Assembly (NCBI GenBank): GCA_027924645.1
Contig: BSBN01000039.1
Span: 21,302,001 to 21,366,000, forward strand
DNA length: 64,000 nucleotides
Direction of reading: 5' to 3'
Source: Cunninghamia lanceolata
Taxonomy: Eukaryota > Streptophyta > Pinopsida > Cupressales > Cupressaceae
Translations under genes and position numbers: made by a program
Notes under the pieces: generated by a model
What the model saw: the letters and a program-made list of their open reading frames with translations, nothing else
Database searches by the model: none
What the model was told of the DNA's origin: nothing
Shown: in pieces, positions 44,853 through 56,698 of the stretch
How the letters are laid out: each line of letters opens with the position of its first letter
How positions within the stretch are numbered: the first letter of the stretch is position 1

Positions 44853-46666
44853 CACCCAATCTGTCTTCCCTATGTCTTTCAATTTGTTGTTCAATGCATG
44901 AGCATGACATGGGGTCCAAAAGATGTGCTTGTAAGCACCCTCCACCATCATGCCAGTTAATTTTCACACGTGTTGAATCAATGACCGCTTGTACAATATT
45001 TGAGGTCCCAACCTCCCTATGGCCTCTCTCAAAATGTGAAATTGGAAGTCTTCATCCTTACACTTCCTTGAACAATCAATAGCTCTAAGAAAATAAGAGC
45101 TAGTTGTGCATGTGACTATGATGTTGATGAGTGGCTGATGTCTAAATATCAGTTCACCCATTTATGACAATAGAACAACTCATCCTAATCCAAGTCTGTT
45201 TCATGTCTTCCATCACCAAACTCAGCTTAGAATATTCTTTGTCAAGGAGAGTAGTGCGCAGTTTATATTCTCCAAGGGGGGCAAATGAGGGACCAATAGA
45301 AGTTACATCCTGTGCTTGCATATTGAACATACTTGTAACTGTCCCTAACCTCTCACTAGCCCTAGTCTTTCTCTTTCCTCTTGTGGCAATATCACTACTA
45401 CCATTAGTAACCATGGATGGCATAGGCATAGCTGATTGTGTGGATTGTATTGGTATTGGCACACCCCCTTAGACCTTGCTTCCGCCTCCATATGCATTTT
45501 ATTAACCTCTACCTTCTCATACTCCTTTATATCTAGACACACCTTAACTCAATGCCCTGTAATGCCCAAGAGATGAGAATATACCTTGGTGTAGCTCCAT
45601 CTAAAATTTGTCTTGCAAATATGATACAACCACACTCTACTCCCCCTCGTATTTTTCTTTTTGTCTTTGTCTAGGGCTGTGACAAATTGGAGAAGAGGTT
45701 TTTTGGAATTACAAGGGCCCTTTGCATAAGGTTTCAAGATTGTGGAAGGGCACTCAAATGGGTTTTGTTGCTGTTTTCCTTCATCCACAACACTCCCACA
45801 CCTTGATGAACCCCATGTTGAGGCTGAAACTAACTTTTCTTTCTTTCGTTTCATGTTCACTACTCTTATTGCTGCTGCTCATGTTGTTTTGTGAAAAAAT
45901 AATGCAAGTACAAATTGAAAATAGAAAAAAAATCGAACATTTCTTCCTCAAAGCTTTGAAAAAAAAAACAGAAAAAAATAAATGAAAGAATCACTTACCT
46001 CTTCTACTTGTTTTGCAATCTCATTGCTCACTAATGCTGCCCTAGTTTTGATTTCTCCAGCTGCACCTTCAAACCATACTTAAAATGAAAAATTTTCCCT
46101 CCAACTTAGCTGCGAGTATTTTTGGCATGCGAAAATGAATTAGAATGGAAGAGGGAGACTTCTTTTACTCATTTAGGGCTTAAGTGTGGTGTGGGGGCCC
46201 ACAAAAAAATAAAAAATAAAATAATGTTTGATTGATTTGGGGCTTTAAAAATAACTTGTATTTTGTTGCAGGGATGACAACGATGTCTCCAACTATTTTA
46301 GGGACGACTAGGGCAGAAAAAAATCGGGGATGGCTCGGGGACATTTTTGAGGCGTCCCTGGAACATCCCTGGTATGAGAACATGGCCAAAAATTGTCTTC
46401 GGGGAACATAGGAGTAAGACGAAGATTATTGATTGTATTTTGTATTGATTTAACATTCGACATTGAATTGTCAATTATCTTTATCACTTCAATTGTTTTT
46501 TCAATTATGTATTTTATTTTTTGCAAATTATGGGTATTTTTTATATATTTTTAATATTATATATAGTACAACCATACCAAACTTAGGAAAGAATTGCCAT
46601 ACTGGCAAACCTAAACCCCAAACCCGTACCCAACCCCATGCCCACACTGACAACTTAGGGTTCTTC

Positions 46667-48758
46667 TAACCGTGGAGATAGTCCTCCCAAGGAAGTTTAC
46701 CCAAAAGTGCTGGAGCAAGTTGGCAGGTTGACCCAGACTGGAGTACTCACCTATGTCACAGGGTTTGTTGAATTTCAACCCAAAAGTTCGAAATCCTAAA
46801 GAAAACCCAAAAAATCAGTTCAGCGCGACCTAAATTCGCATGGAAAAGGAGTTATGGTTTTTTAATTAAAATGTATTTTAAAAATGTGTTTTATATTAGG
46901 GATTTTTGGATTTTTTTTCTATAAAATAACACTCATGACATGTAAAAACATATCATGGGCTTCACTAGTATTACGCTTTGTTCTGTGACAGTTTTTGTCT
47001 TGCGAGAGATTGCATGAGTGTATAGTGTTGAGTCGTTGACAACTGGGTGTTTAGTGTTAACAGTTTGCTGCTTGCTGTTGTCGACGTGATGATGTGGTGG
47101 CGGCTTGCAGAGATTGAATTGACAGAATTTGCAGCAATTTGATCCCTGTTTCAAGAGTTAAGTGGCTAAGCCCACATTATTGGACAGGAGGATTTGTTTC
47201 AAGATATCGAGGATCGAATCCTTGCAAACAGACATGGTATATTGTGTTGAGTGCTGTTGCAGAGTCGCAGACTATTGTGTTGTATGGAAGGTGTGGCTGC
47301 GGGAGGCAGAGATAGGGATCCACATTACATTACATTTGGTTTTAGGTTTTTTTTTCTCTTTATTTTTGTTTTTATCTTTATTTTGTGTTGTTTTTTAATA
47401 AAATTTAATACATTAAAATGTTGTCACATTTTATTTTGTTTTTATCTTTTTTTGTATATTAAAATTTAATATATATTTAATATATAAAATTAACATATTT
47501 ACAATATTTAAATTAAAATTTTAAAACTTATTTATATTTTAATATTTTAAGATTTATTATAATGTATTTAAATTTAATTTAATATTATTTTATTTTTAAT
47601 AATTAGTCAAATTTAATCATGTTGGTTTTTCCCAATACCGAACTTGATCCAAATTTTATCTTTGGCGAACTCAACACGAACACAAACCTTGTGACATAGG
47701 GAGTGAGGATGTGAGGTGGAATCAAATTGTCCCTGGTTATGTCTGGTTTAGTTATTCACATAATGGAAGATGCTGTTAATAAAGTTGTCCTGGGTTCATG
47801 TTAATAACATATTTGTTATGGGGGCCTGATTATGGAATAAGATTCTATGTTGTGTTGTGGTCTTGTACCACTGGTTTGGTGAACTACATTGATGTAGTTA
47901 TGATGTTTTAATCCAAATAATTTTTTTTTCTAATTAAAAACATAAATTTGAACAGGTATATTTATAAATTATAAGCTTTTAAATAAAATTATCAAAATTG
48001 AACAGGCATTTTTTAAAAAGAAAACTTGATGTGTGGGTTTTAATTAAGTTGTTTCAAATTTTTGAATGCAGTCATTTGCATTGTTTTTATGTGCTTACCA
48101 TGACCAAGATAATTAAGCATACATGAAGCTTTGTTTGTGGACAAATTCAATAATGGTACCATGTGCATGAAATCCTCCTGGTGTGTCTCCATTTTTAATT
48201 GACAGGAATTTATTGTTAAGAATCAATTATTCCAATTCTTCTGATATGATACTGCATATTTGAGCCATAATCTGTGCCAAGTCCTTATCACCAGCTCATA
48301 TCGAAGCTCTGAAATGTAGTAAAGGTTCCTGTTGGCAAAATCTGGCCTTCAAATCAGTAGCAAACCACAACTTACAAGCATCATAGAGGAACAATTTTCC
48401 TTCAGGACTTGTTTGCTTATTGCTTTTGCACTTTCTTCTAGGTGAGCTTCTCAGCTATGTTGTGTGGTTCCTAGTAGATTCTATCAGTGACTAGATTAAG
48501 TGGTTCATTTGGTAATGCTGCTATATTCTTGACATGATATCAATTATTCAGCAATTGAAATAGGTATTTCTCTGGTTGAGTCTTCTATTCCAATATGGCA
48601 ATATATCATTATTTACATTTGTAATAGAAAGAAATGTCATGATGGCTTGTTTTAGCTGAACGGTTTTCCTCTATAAATCTGATCGTACTTTTATGTGTTA
48701 AGCTTATATATTCACAACAATTTAGCTAATGCATTCATCTTGGTTTGACCTTTTGCAG
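46667..48758. other. Rest of intron 1, right of the hAT nest
   Basis: AT-rich. It contains a pair of inverted repeats about 950 bp apart (46751-46768 and 47683-47700, cctatgtcacagggtttg), which may mark another non-autonomous element, without a convincing target duplication. The last ~700 bases before the acceptor look like ordinary intron. Confidence 0.45.
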
Positions 48759-48766
48759 TGCAGAGT

Positions 48767-51266
48767 ATGACAGGCCCTGGAAATTCAATGTTATATTCAT
48801 TCCTTCTTTTTGTCATTACACTTTCACTGCAGCAAATGTACAAGGAAAAGTTGGCATCAACAGAACTGTATACAATTTTTGGTGGCTTTGTTAGCTCTCT
48901 TATTTTTCTTCTTGTCTTAACGGTGAGCCTATAAATGACTATTAATGCTTATTGCCTTTCTTATTTAGAAAGTTAGCAATAAAAGACGTCTATAGACTCT
49001 GGAAGTTCAATCTTGTATTTTTCTTTTTCTTTTTCTTTTGGTAATTATATTGTGTCTGAATCAAATGTTCAAAGAAAATCTCGCATCAACATTTTGTTTT
49101 ACAAACTTTTGGTGTTTTCAGTAGCTCCCTTCTTTTTATGTTTTTTCTCTTAGCAATGAGCGCATATACAGTATCTCTTCCTTATTTTGAATGTTCACAA
49201 CCATGAGAATTAAATGACACGTATTTCCTACAGATCTTCTTTGTATTTTTCTTTCTCTCAAGGTATTTGTTGATGTTCCTTTCACGATTTATTATATTGA
49301 CAGGTTTCAGAGTTTTCTATCCATTATAATTTATAATCATAAACACTTCTCTCTTGGGCCCTTAAGTCCCTTTGGCCTACATATAACAGAAGACTTCACT
49401 GTTGAATCAAATCAATTTTCATTTTGGGTCTAGTATTTGGAAAAAGCAGTGGTGGGTCCAAAATTGTTATTATTTTACAATTTCATGGAAGTTTGATGGA
49501 AGTAGCCAGAGCTAACATCAGTTGGCTTATGTTTCTTTTTTTTTCTATATGAAGTTTATTTCTCTCCAAAATGAATATATCATCAGACAGAACTAAAGTT
49601 AACACGTTTGGCTGGCAATATTCAAGTTGCCTTTCACCTTGGTACTGTAAACCAGGTATTAAATGCAAACATGCCATTTTCTACTTATGTAGAAGTATTT
49701 ACAGTCAAAATGGTTCAAGTTTTCAATTTTGAACAATCACCTTTATTGGGTCTTCTCATCATGTTCCAAAACTAGTAATCAGGCAGTGGTTGAAATGTGC
49801 AGATTATGTTACTGATCCTAGAAATCATATAAGGCACTGTTGGATTTTTCTTGTTTTCTTGTGCATGGGTAGATGATATAGTGATATTTGATTAAAATGG
49901 AATTGTCTTCTTTACTTTTACATTCAAATTTCAAATAAATTGATGGGATAATTTATAATAAAATGTCTGGTAGAAACATTATGGATTGATGCCTACAGTA
50001 GTTTTAAGGCAGTTGAAGAATGGAATGATGGTCATTGCAATTTGAATAAGAATATTTGCTTGCCTTGGTTGCAAATGCAAGCAGAGTTCTTATTGTTGCT
50101 TTTTGACTTTGCTCATTTGCTCTTGATTGTAATCTTGTATAATATTTCTCCAAACAGTGACACAAAAAGCAAAGGCTAAAATGTATTATTTATTGCACCT
50201 ATTAGGATGACTTATCGTGTTATGTTTTGTGTAGTTTATTGGCAATTTCCAGGAAACAATGGGTGCTAGAACTGGCTGGGGAGCTGGTAAGTTTGAAACT
50301 CCCTTGGTGATTTTACTTCAATATTTTGCATTTGTTCACTTGTAAATAATTTGTTTTCTGTTTCTGCTGTTAGCATTGTTGGCAGAATTTATTGCACTTG
50401 TGACTGCTGGTAGCGTGCACAGAGTGTGTATCACTACTTGGTAATTTACCTACTACATCAATGCTATTGTAGGTGAAATTTTATGATGCTTAGAGTGCAA
50501 TAGTTTCTTGAATTAAGATCTTTGCAATTTGTTTTGTGGTCCTATCTCTAAAGAAGTTTAATCTTGAGAGAAAAGCTTCCATACTGTTTTGCTTTAGATT
50601 AGTGCGTTTTTATGGTTGTTTTGACTTAATAATGGCTTTTTGATTTACTATAAAGTGTATCCTACAAGATTAGGAATCCTTGTAATTAAAGTTTTTGTTA
50701 TTTTTTACTAGTTGCATCTATAATTTTAAAACCAAAGAATTATTGTATTTTGTCTATTTAAGGACTAGTATTGTAGATACATTTATGATTTATTTATGTC
50801 ATTGTTAACTGATTTGGACTTAAATGGTTTAAATCTTGAGTTTGAAAGAAAGTCTATTTTGCCACCTATAATTTAGAAACCAAAGAAATGTTGTATTTTT
50901 TCTATGCAAGTACTAGTGTCATAGATATGTTTGCATGATCGTTACCTGATTTGGGCTTTAAATGGTTTAAATCTTGGGTTCGAAACAAAATTTCATTTTG
51001 CCACATATGAATGTAATTCAACTGTATTTTGTTTGTCGTTTTTCTTTCCCAAAAGATACATGATTATTTTATGGTGACTTATAAAAAAGAATTAGTTGAT
51101 TTGATTTCTCAAGACTTTACCAAATGACTTTTTGATTGTTCTTAAGCTGTGGGTTGGTGGTGGTGCATGCAGCTTCTTGTTCTCTGTGGGGCTTCTCTAT
51201 GAAGTGAATAAGCTTTCTGGTATTTTGAATCGGAAGGTGGAAGTAAAGAGCAAAAAGTTTACCTGA
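48767..51266 (+). CDS. KRTCAP2-like subunit of the oligosaccharyltransferase complex
   Basis: Coding exons 48767-48922, 50235-50286, 50374-50440 and 51173-51266 (TGA at 51264), all with GT-AG borders (gtgagc, gtaagt, gtaatt; acceptors gtgtag, tgttag, atgcag). The product is 122 residues, or 127 with the proposed upstream exon. It reads MTGPGNSMLYSFLLFVITLS, YKEKLASTELYTIFGGFVSS, a hydrophobic segment, FIGNFQETMGARTGWGA, then LLAEFIALVTAGSVHRVCIT, TCFLFSVGLLYEVNKLSGIL and a basic Lys-rich tail. The family is a small ER membrane protein of three to four transmembrane segments that associates with the OST complex in N-glycosylation. HRVCITTC and YEVNK match the conserved core. No disabling change is seen; it is the only intact host gene here. 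Confidence 0.93.
48923..50234 (+). other. Intron 2 of the KRTCAP2-like gene
   Basis: 1312 bp, AT-rich, GT-AG. It contains a second, diverged echo of exon-2-like text (around 49036-49120: tctgaatcaaatgttcaaag, aaaatctcgcatcaaca) that may be a partial duplication of exon 2. Otherwise nothing recognisable. Confidence 0.7.
50441..51172 (+). other. Intron 4 of the KRTCAP2-like gene
   Basis: 732 bp, GT-AG. It contains two diverged copies of a ~150-bp segment (around 50730-50860 and 50880-50990, sharing tttgtctattt/ttttctatgc, actagt and gatttggnctttaaatgg). Confidence 0.75.
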
Positions 51267-53640
51267 GATAAAAGGCCCCTTTGCTACAAGCAAAAGAATT
51301 GTTTGTGCAAAAGGGAATTTCTTTTAGCAGAAGGCTAATGGATTATGGATATTTGGTAAGCCTTTCTGTTTTTGCAGTTCTGCCTTATGTCAAACGGATA
51401 GGTTCATAGTCAATGTGAGAGTTATTAGATGATTCAATTTTGGACGTGTCATAGTAATCATTTGCATAACTAATTTTATCATTGGATCAGATATAAGATA
51501 AGTTTGAAGCTTATCATTAAAAATAATGAGAATTATAGGTATTGTTGGGAACGGTATTGCTCTGACTCGGACACCCAATTGGTATGAAGAAAATGAAACT
51601 CAAGTACTATTAGTTGTTCAGTAATATCAAAATTTTCAGGATGTATGATGGATGGTGTTGTACTTATAACCCAATATGGCATTTGAGAACTGATATTTAG
51701 TGTGAAAGCATTAATATAGATTTACAGAAAGACTGGAGCTTATATAATGCATTATGGAGCAGATCATGATGAAATTGAGCAGTGGAAAGTAGCTTAAAAA
51801 TGGTCAACAAGATTGGCAGAATTTTCAAAAGTGTTATATGTTAAATTAGATTGTTCAAATGAAAATGACGATATAGATGGTGTTTGCGTCCTGCACGACT
51901 AGCTTAAATGTGTGTAATTCAACACCTAAACATTCTACGTTGGTTATAAACTACTCAAGGTTAGTTGAAAATACACATTCTATGTATTTGTGTGGAATTC
52001 TACAATCTAATCATAAAATGCTTATTTAATGATGTAGTGTATTATATAAAAAACCCTTAAATTTTTTAGATATCCCTCTAGCTCAAAATTTGTTGCTAAT
52101 GTATCTCACTGGAGAAGAGCTAGTTATATAGGATTATACCCCACTAGCCAAGAATTTGGCCGTAAGTCTATACACCTTAGTGCATTTAAAGTATGGAACA
52201 TCTTTCAAATATAAAAGTCTATAAGTTCGATCAATTTATAAAATATGTTCGTCAAAGTAAGTTGGTTTGCTTGAAGCCATAAAATAATCAACATAAAGCC
52301 TTATGTACAAACAAGAAGTAAAGCAAAAATAATTTATGAGCAGTGATGTTGCAAATGAGAGATTTAATTGTACCTAGCATGTTGTTTAAACACAATTCAA
52401 CTGAAAATGCTTGGTTTTGCTAATGAGTTAGCTACATTTATGATAATTGTTGGGTGTGTGGTAGAAAGTAAGCAATGTGAAATATAATAATTTCTGAAGT
52501 GGTGGAAGAGCGTTGCAAACTGCTGCAAATTTTGGGGGTTAAATGTTAGAAAATGTTTGGTATGTTGCGTTGGCCATTGAGAACTCGGAGAGGTGTTTTA
52601 CAGTGTGTGTTGGGGGTGGAAGAAGGCTGAAACAGTGTGGTTCATATTATATTTGTATGTTAAAAAGAAAAATTATTCAAAAACTGAAAATTACCACCAT
52701 AACCAAAGCAAGAAACTAATTCGAAATAGCCTCTTGTTTTATATGTCAAAAATGTTAATAAAAACATAATTATATTTACCAATATAATGCACAAAATAAA
52801 GATGAGAATAGTTGGTAATTAAATAATTAATTTTGAAACCTATCTATATTGGACGCCTCAAGGTTGATTACTCTGCCATTTAATGTATTTCAAATATATG
52901 AACTAGTTGTTAAGCGGGCAGCATAATCAAGTTGATAGAGCGATTACATTTAGATATTACTAAGGTTATCTTTATTTTTTCGTATTAAAATTTTCCATGT
53001 ACATCATGTTTTGCGTTGTTTATGCCATTGTAAGACGAAGCTTTGTTACATCTAACAGATTTTTCTGTAAAATCAGAGAAATTTAATTTAAGGACTTCTT
53101 TGGTTGAATATGGAGCTGGATGCTTCCAATGAGGCATGCAATGACGAAAAATAGGAGGGATATGATAAAGTTGATAAGATTCAAAACACCCAGCATATTC
53201 CGAGGACTAGCATTAAGAAAAGAGAACACCTTTTTACGAGGGTAATTGCGTGAAACTTCCACATTTAATACATTTTCCTATGAAACGAGAGAAGTTCAAT
53301 TTCAAGGGCTTGTTTGATTGATTGAAACCAGGGTCAAAGTGAAATGCATGTGTATAGGGTTGCCATGGTTGAAACCCATATATAGTAGTAAATAATTTGA
53401 AATCAAGGAGATTTTTTTCACATCTTGATTCACTATGACAAATCATTTTCTTTTTCTTAATGTAATTTGATTGCGTTAAGTACGTGATCCTAATACAAAA
53501 TAAGGAAAAACATTCTCTATTCTTGAATCTTAAAATATTGAACAAAGTATTTAAGTAATGTAAATGTAGAGAAAAAGCATATAATAAAAATAATGAAAAA
53601 ACTAGCAACTTGACTAGGAGAAACCCAAATTGAAAAAATA
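51267..53640. other. 3' UTR and downstream intergenic sequence
   Basis: The first few hundred bases are probably 3' UTR; a ttggtaagcc donor-like site at about 51354 hints at a spliced UTR. The rest is AT-rich with a weak ~180-bp tandem duplication (53060-53150 and 53240-53340). No convincing gene was seen; the 124-codon frame at 53608-53234 has no protein-like features. Confidence 0.5.
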
Positions 53641-54780
53641 ACAGAAGAGTATTGTGTACTTCATCCTCAAGCCACTACTTAAGGGTTGGTATAGTAATTA
53701 CTTGACCATAAAAAGGCTTACAAGGTCTTCTTGCCTACAAAGTCTTACACCATACAATTCTGTAATGCTCTCATACACTCTTATCTCAATGACCCTCTCA
53801 AGGAATTATACACCAGAAGGACAAGAATGGGATTTCTTCTTGAGAGGGATTTGGGTGGCCACAATTTTACCTTCTAATACCACTAGTACATGCTTTAGCT
53901 TGCTATATGCCACAATTTGGCACACCCATCTTTTTTGTGTGACCTTGCCAATGGGATACATGGATGTATTTGTGATGGACCTTTGGATAAACTCTAACCT
54001 TAGTGCATAAGCATTGCAATTTTTCATACTTGCCATCTACTCAATTTTTTTTTATAGCACTTCAAAATCTCCACTAAATGATTTGTAAACAAGGCAGTGA
54101 TACCACTTGTTCAACAACATATTTTACTATGAATTACTCTACAAACACCTTCAATAATATTGCTCTCCACCTCTAGTGGATACTTCAAACAATCATAAAC
54201 ATGTTCATTGCTGAAACCAATGTGAGTGATCTCATGCAAAGAGAAATCCACAAAGACTGAAAACACCAAGATTACCTCACTCATTCTCTTCACCTAGATG
54301 ATGGATCATGGAGTATGATCTAAAACATTGATGCAAAAAACTCACATAGTTATACCTAGAAGCACACTTGATTAACTATTATGGATTGTGGAAATATCAC
54401 TTCGTTTATTAACAAGATTGCCCTTGAGAAACCTTGGAAAGTGGTAAACTCCAACAAGAGTGAGCTTCTTGCTCCTCATTTCATTATCATGGTCCAATTA
54501 CAAATGTATTACAAGGCATTTAGGGAAATTTGGAGTCTTGATAGTGTTTAAGAAATGCTTCTTACACCTGCAATGTGCCTCTGCATCTCAAAAACCCCTG
54601 CTTTGTCAACTTTTCGCAAAAAGAAGATGAAAAATGAAGGATACAATGCGAGCCAAACAGTCCAACAACATTTACAATAACCTTCCAATGTAAAAAAAGT
54701 AAGATCAAATGTCAAAAAAACTATTTGAAACACCAAAACCCCTTAAAATTCTACATTTATTTGAAACGTGACAAAACCTC
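53641..54780. other. Unassigned interval with a dispersed repeat
   Basis: 54296-54410 repeats, in diverged form, the module seen at the foldback structure in intron 1 (gatgatggatcatggagt, then gatct-aaac, and tggattgtggaaatatc). On the minus strand aacaagTGGTATCActgcc near 54090-54115 resembles a primer-binding site, so an old LTR edge is possible. Frames in 53654-54036 match nothing I know. Confidence 0.35.
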
Positions 54781-54989
54781 TTGCTTGCCACAAAGAGGTA
54801 GTTTCAAATTTACCATGATGGTTCCAATTTTGTTTCTTGTCGTGATCTAGACCCATTGAATGAGGGATGCAGAAATAGACTAAATAAATTACTTTGATCA
54901 ACTTTGGTATCTGTGAATCCCTCCATGCTTTACCTTTGTCAAACTTTTCTTTGGGATGCTTACCAAGGATGTAACCCTATAAAACATCA

Positions 54990-55729
54990 TCATGAAAGTG
55001 ATCATAAATAAGGCAACCCTATAACCATGCCTTATTGGTTGAGTTGTTGCAAGTAGTAGTAGTTCAAATGCCTAAACCACTCATTCCACTACTTACCTCA
55101 TCGAAATTGAGTGTGGTAAAAGGAGAATCATGACTATACAACTATGACTAGTGACATTCTTACACAACTACTATAGAACTACTATGCATGTCACAAATAA
55201 CCACAATGTGAGGAGTGACCTCAACCTATTTGCTTAAACTAGTGTGAGTGATCTAGTAGACCGATAGGAGATTAGTTGATAGTGAGGGCACACAAAGAAC
55301 ATCCTAAATTGTCCTATCACCCACATCAATAGACCCTCTCTCACATACCTCAAATGTAGTGTCATCACCCATCAAAATGCATGGCATCAAACAAGGCTCC
55401 AAATATGCGAATTTATTTTGTGAAGAAGCCATGTGGTGTGAAGAACTAGAGTTAAATATCCAAGTGGAAGGTGGAGCTGCAAGACCTTGCCCCTTTCTTT
55501 TCCCTTGTTGTCCTTTGATTTTGAAGACCTCTCATTTGATGAACTCTATTTTATTGACTTAGGAAAATTGATGTTATTTTTTTCCAAAATGTGTTAGGTG
55601 ATCAATCTATTCCTTTAAATAGTTATGCTCATCATGAGTAGGTCTCTTATAGTAAGAACATTTGACCTTCTCTTTCTTAGGCTTGTCACCTTTCAAAGAG
55701 GAGGCCTCATAATCTACTTTAGAAGTAAT
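54990..55729 (-). pseudogene. Copia relic E: gag C-terminus and protease
   Basis: On the minus strand from 55729: ITSKVDYEASSLKGDKPKKE, then the zinc knuckle CSYYKRPTHDEHNY (two of the four ligands now Tyr), a spacer, then WIFNSSSSHHMASSQNKFAY, recognisable as a protease start whose D-S-G has become N-S-S. ILMGDDTTFEVCERGSIDVG and VLCVPSLSTNLLSV follow. It is very old, with many stops. It is the continuation of 62890-62255, separated by gypsy element D. Confidence 0.75.
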
Positions 55730-55734
55730 GGTTT

Positions 55735-56588
55735 TGATGCAGGAGTATCCCTAGTTCAAGAGTAATCTTGCATCAACCAAAAACATTTGAATTTTAGTTT
55801 GTTTGCATTTCAGTTTGTTTCATTTTTCAGTTCAGTATAATCAGTTCAGTCAGTAGCAGTTTCTGTATTTTGGTCCGCATTCTATCACAATTGCATTTCA
55901 GACCCTGCAGAGCTGGACTTAACACTTAGACACATTCATGCACATCATATCCAAAATTCAGAGCATTTGAATTAGATACCGGTAAGATATCGCTATCAGA
56001 AGATCGACTGTTTTCTCAGAACAAAGCATCTTATCAGTCTTAGATAATCAACTAAAGGAGAAGACTTGTGAAGCATTTCATGACTTGCGAAGTTAAAAGA
56101 CACATCATCCAATGTTGTTTGGTATGTGGCCGACCTTCCCTAAGATTCACACATCATTCCATTCATTTGCGGAGGAATTCTACATGATTAGGTCCAACCT
56201 ATCCATGTACACACGTTACAACTCTTCATTGGAGTTTGTGACCTTCCTTGGCCGACGCAGAGGAATCTTAGGTTCTGGAGATGATATAAATTGATGTAAT
56301 AGATGCCTAGGAAAGCAGTTAGCATAGTTTACAAGTTTGATAGTTTGAATTCTTTGCGAAGGAGCTTTAAAGCCATATCTTGTGCATATTTTGTAATTAT
56401 GTAATCAGGCTTGTGAGCCCTAATTGTAAGCACGCATGTTGCCGACCAATTTGTATTTGGATTCTATGATATACTGAATGACTGAATCTGCATTTGCTTT
56501 ATATCATTGAGTTGTTTCTGTTGTATTTACTCTAGTTGCATGGCCTGGATAGTTCACTTTGTGGACCCTCCTAACCGTGACTGCACCA
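55735..56588 (+). repeat. 5' LTR of element D
   Basis: Begins tgatgcaggagtatccctag and ends ctgcacca; paired with 61397-62249. Confidence 0.95.
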
Positions 56589-56590
56589 AG

Positions 56591-56601
56591 TGGTATCAAA
56601 G
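56591..56601 (+). promoter_or_regulatory. Primer-binding site of element D
   Basis: tggtatcaaag, the initiator tRNA-Met site with one change (a for g), two bases after the LTR. Confidence 0.85.
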
Positions 56602-56698
56602 TGAAAGTTTGAATCTTTAGGAGTGAATTGAGTAAAGTTGGCGAATGAATTTCATAAGATCTCACTGTGAATAGATCACCAAATCCAAAGCAGGTTAC

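Larger units (their letters stand above)
40052..45860 (-). pseudogene. F2 transposase, split by F1 and decayed
   Basis: The N-terminal block is 45860-44068. A BED-like zinc finger (VWLYHICKTNFRWSY, SHLLGITGHG) is followed by a degenerate middle with LRTTLLDKEYSKLSLVMEDM, RHQPLINIIVTCTTSSYFLR and IFWTPCHAHALNNKLKDIGK. An in-frame 123-bp duplication repeats ARDIQMFICNHHTSLALFKT; then MKQAICDK and FALNPKWYAPR. F1 interrupts just after this. The C-terminal block (40596-40052) resumes LGGYLPPCDNEEVKEGLMKA and, through shifts, the hAT dimerisation region SSTTERNWSTYGLLYSIKRN, then an acidic tail. It is non-functional: split, with many stops and shifts. It is clearly less like F1 than F3 is. Confidence 0.82.
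39685..46411 (-). mobile_element. hAT transposon F2, inserted in F3 and itself split by F1
   Basis: Exact 8-bp target duplication gagtaaga at 39677-39684 and 46412-46419. Terminal inverted repeats ttatgttccaccaag and ctatgttccccgaag match at 12 of 15 bases. Subterminal gggacgac-type motifs occur near both ends. Its transposase lies on the minus strand in two blocks on either side of F1. Length without F1 is about 3.3 kb. Confidence 0.88.
37841..46658 (+). mobile_element. hAT transposon F3, internally deleted, outermost of the nest
   Basis: Left end ctaagataccaggctttc; right end gacaacttag (reverse complement ctaagttgtc). Flanking 8-mers gattcttt (37833-37840) and ggttcttc (46659-46666) agree at six of eight positions, differing by transitions, consistent with an old 8-bp target duplication. 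Without the nested F2 it is about 2.1 kb. Its decayed transposase keeps the N-terminal and C-terminal parts but lacks the middle. Confidence 0.75.
34168..48758 (+). other. Intron 1 of the KRTCAP2-like gene (~14.6 kb)
   Basis: Runs from donor gttagc to acceptor ttttgcag. It hosts six degenerate ~90-bp repeats, a foldback structure, a non-autonomous hAT-type element and three nested hAT transposons, mostly in opposite orientation to each other. If the first exon is placed correctly, about three quarters of the intron is transposon-derived or repeat sequence. Confidence 0.5.

Noticed and set aside
53654..54010. 118-codon plus-strand frame and its minus-strand partner
   Set aside because: No recognisable motifs on either strand, and no splice or transposon context to support it.
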